The translations under genes were made by a program, and so were the position numbers. From contig JANTFU010000153.1 in NCBI GenBank assembly GCA_024763295.1, positions 1 to 5,927 of the forward strand: a stretch of DNA of 5,927 nt, given 5' to 3'. Source of the DNA: Anaerolineales bacterium (GTDB lineage: Bacteria > Chloroflexota > Anaerolineae > Anaerolineales > Villigracilaceae). The first letter of the stretch is position 1; every line of letters begins with the position of its first letter. Of this stretch, positions 5,302-5,927 are shown in pieces. The notes beneath the pieces are model-generated. The model was not told the DNA's origin. It ran no database searches and saw only the letters and a program-made list of their open reading frames with translations.

Positions 5302-5927
5302 ATGTCTAAACGTTTACTTGCAGTTTTTGCCCTGCTGATGGTTGCCTCGATGGTGCTGTCTGCCTGTGGACCGAGCGCTCCTGCGTTTGAATGTACTGAT
5401 GCAATCGGTTGTGTTGATATTGCTCCCGGTGAAGCTGTCCATATTGCTTCGATGCTGACCATTTCCGGCGCTACCGCCTACTTGGGCGAAGACTCTGCCG
5501 GCGCTATTGAATTGGCGATTGATGATCGCGGCGGCGAACTGCTTGGTCACCCGATTGAATACACCAGCGAAGACTCTGGTTGTAGCCCCGAAGGCGGTCA
5601 GACTGCTGCTACCAAAGTTGCTTCTGATCCCACCATTTTGGGCGTGATCGGTACCAACTGCTCCAGCGCTGCTTCGGCTGCTTTGGAAACCATCAGTGGC
5701 GCAGGCTTGGTGATGATTTCATCTTCCAACACTGCCCCGAACCTGACCCTTGAAAACCAGCTTTGGAAACCCGGTTACTACCGTGTTTGCCACACCGATC
5801 TCTTCCAGGGTGCGGTTGCTGCTGAATTTGCCTACAATGAACTTGGCGCTCGCAAAGCTGCTACCATTCATGACGGCAGTGTCTATGCTGACCAGCTTCA
5901 ATCGGTCTTTGCAAAACGCTTTGAAGA
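5302..5927 (+). CDS. Branched-chain amino acid-type ABC transporter substrate-binding lipoprotein (3' truncated by window edge)
   Basis: Extracytoplasmic receptor of a Liv-like ABC importer (Peripla_BP_6 family). It is open to the right edge with 208 codons visible; the family is usually about 370-420 residues, so about half is present. The signal peptide has basic SKR, a hydrophobic core and lipobox LSAC with lipidated Cys22. The mature part matches LivJ in order: SGATAYLGEDSAGAIELA with Tyr60 at the ligand-site tyrosine, DSGCSPE (Cys94) and GTNCSS (Cys120) as the conserved disulfide pair, the ligand-loop region MISSSNTAPNLT, then ATIHDGSVYADQL. An additional pair, Cys31 and Cys37, lies near the mature N-terminus. 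Alanine codons are mostly GCT, unlike the GCC/GCG/GCA-rich adaptor gene, which suggests high expression. Ligands in this family range over Leu/Ile/Val, amides, urea and aromatic acids, so the substrate is not certain. Its permeases and ATPases should lie to the right. Confidence 0.92.
   Translation, partial: MSKRLLAVFALLMVASMVLSACGPSAPAFECTDAIGCVDIAPGEAVHIASMLTISGATAYLGEDSAGAIELAIDDRGGELLGHPIEYTSEDSGCSPEGGQTAATKVASDPTILGVIGTNCSSAASAALETISGAGLVMISSSNTAPNLTLENQLWKPGYYRVCHTDLFQGAVAAEFAYNELGARKAATIHDGSVYADQLQSVFAKRFE

Noticed and set aside
5205..5309. A 34-codon GTG-started small frame overlapping the start of the substrate-binding-protein gene
   Set aside because: The start codons overlap or nearly touch the GGAGG, too close for normal initiation, and the peptide shows no recognisable feature.

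Overview
The window reads as chromosomal DNA of moderate GC content. It carries five genes, all on the + strand, and every one is linked to membrane transport or to cyclic-nucleotide-type sensing. The best guess for the host is a member of Chloroflexota (Anaerolineae-like). The reasons are two transport proteins made as lipoproteins, an exporter with an adaptor but no outer-membrane partner in view, cyclic-nucleotide-binding (cNMP) domains attached to or beside transport genes, and long intergenic repeats built on CTGAGCGGAG / AGTCGAAGG. This placement is inference; no rRNA or marker gene is present.

Layout. Positions 1-465 hold the 3' end of a gene whose visible part is a cNMP-binding domain. 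The residues entering from the left edge (DGELV) look like the last strand of an ABC ATPase, so the complete protein is probably an ATPase with a C-terminal cNMP domain. Positions 621-3059 encode an 812-residue duplicated FtsX/MacB-type permease, and 3226-4383 a lipoprotein adaptor of the HlyD/MacA family. These three genes look like one operon for a MacAB-like or LolCDE-like tripartite machine, closed by a strong intrinsic terminator at 4430-4468. Two related copies of a roughly 116-bp palindromic repeat (473-589 and 3065-3179) fill the gaps on either side of the permease gene.

A promoter at about 4524-4552 then drives a small stand-alone cNMP-domain protein (4589-5077) with no DNA-binding or enzymatic domain. 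A 224-base leader follows, with a plausible promoter, a Shine-Dalgarno-like sequence that has no start codon, and a 12-bp palindrome. The window ends inside a lipoprotein gene for a branched-chain-amino-acid-type ABC substrate-binding protein (5302 to the right edge); its permease and ATPase partners probably lie further right.

How they may work together (inference): the first three genes would form an exporter or lipid/peptide-handling complex whose ATPase carries a sensory cNMP-like domain. That domain has lost the phosphate-binding arginine of the CRP family, while the separate protein at 4589-5077 keeps it. No stretch over 300 bases lacks a gene.
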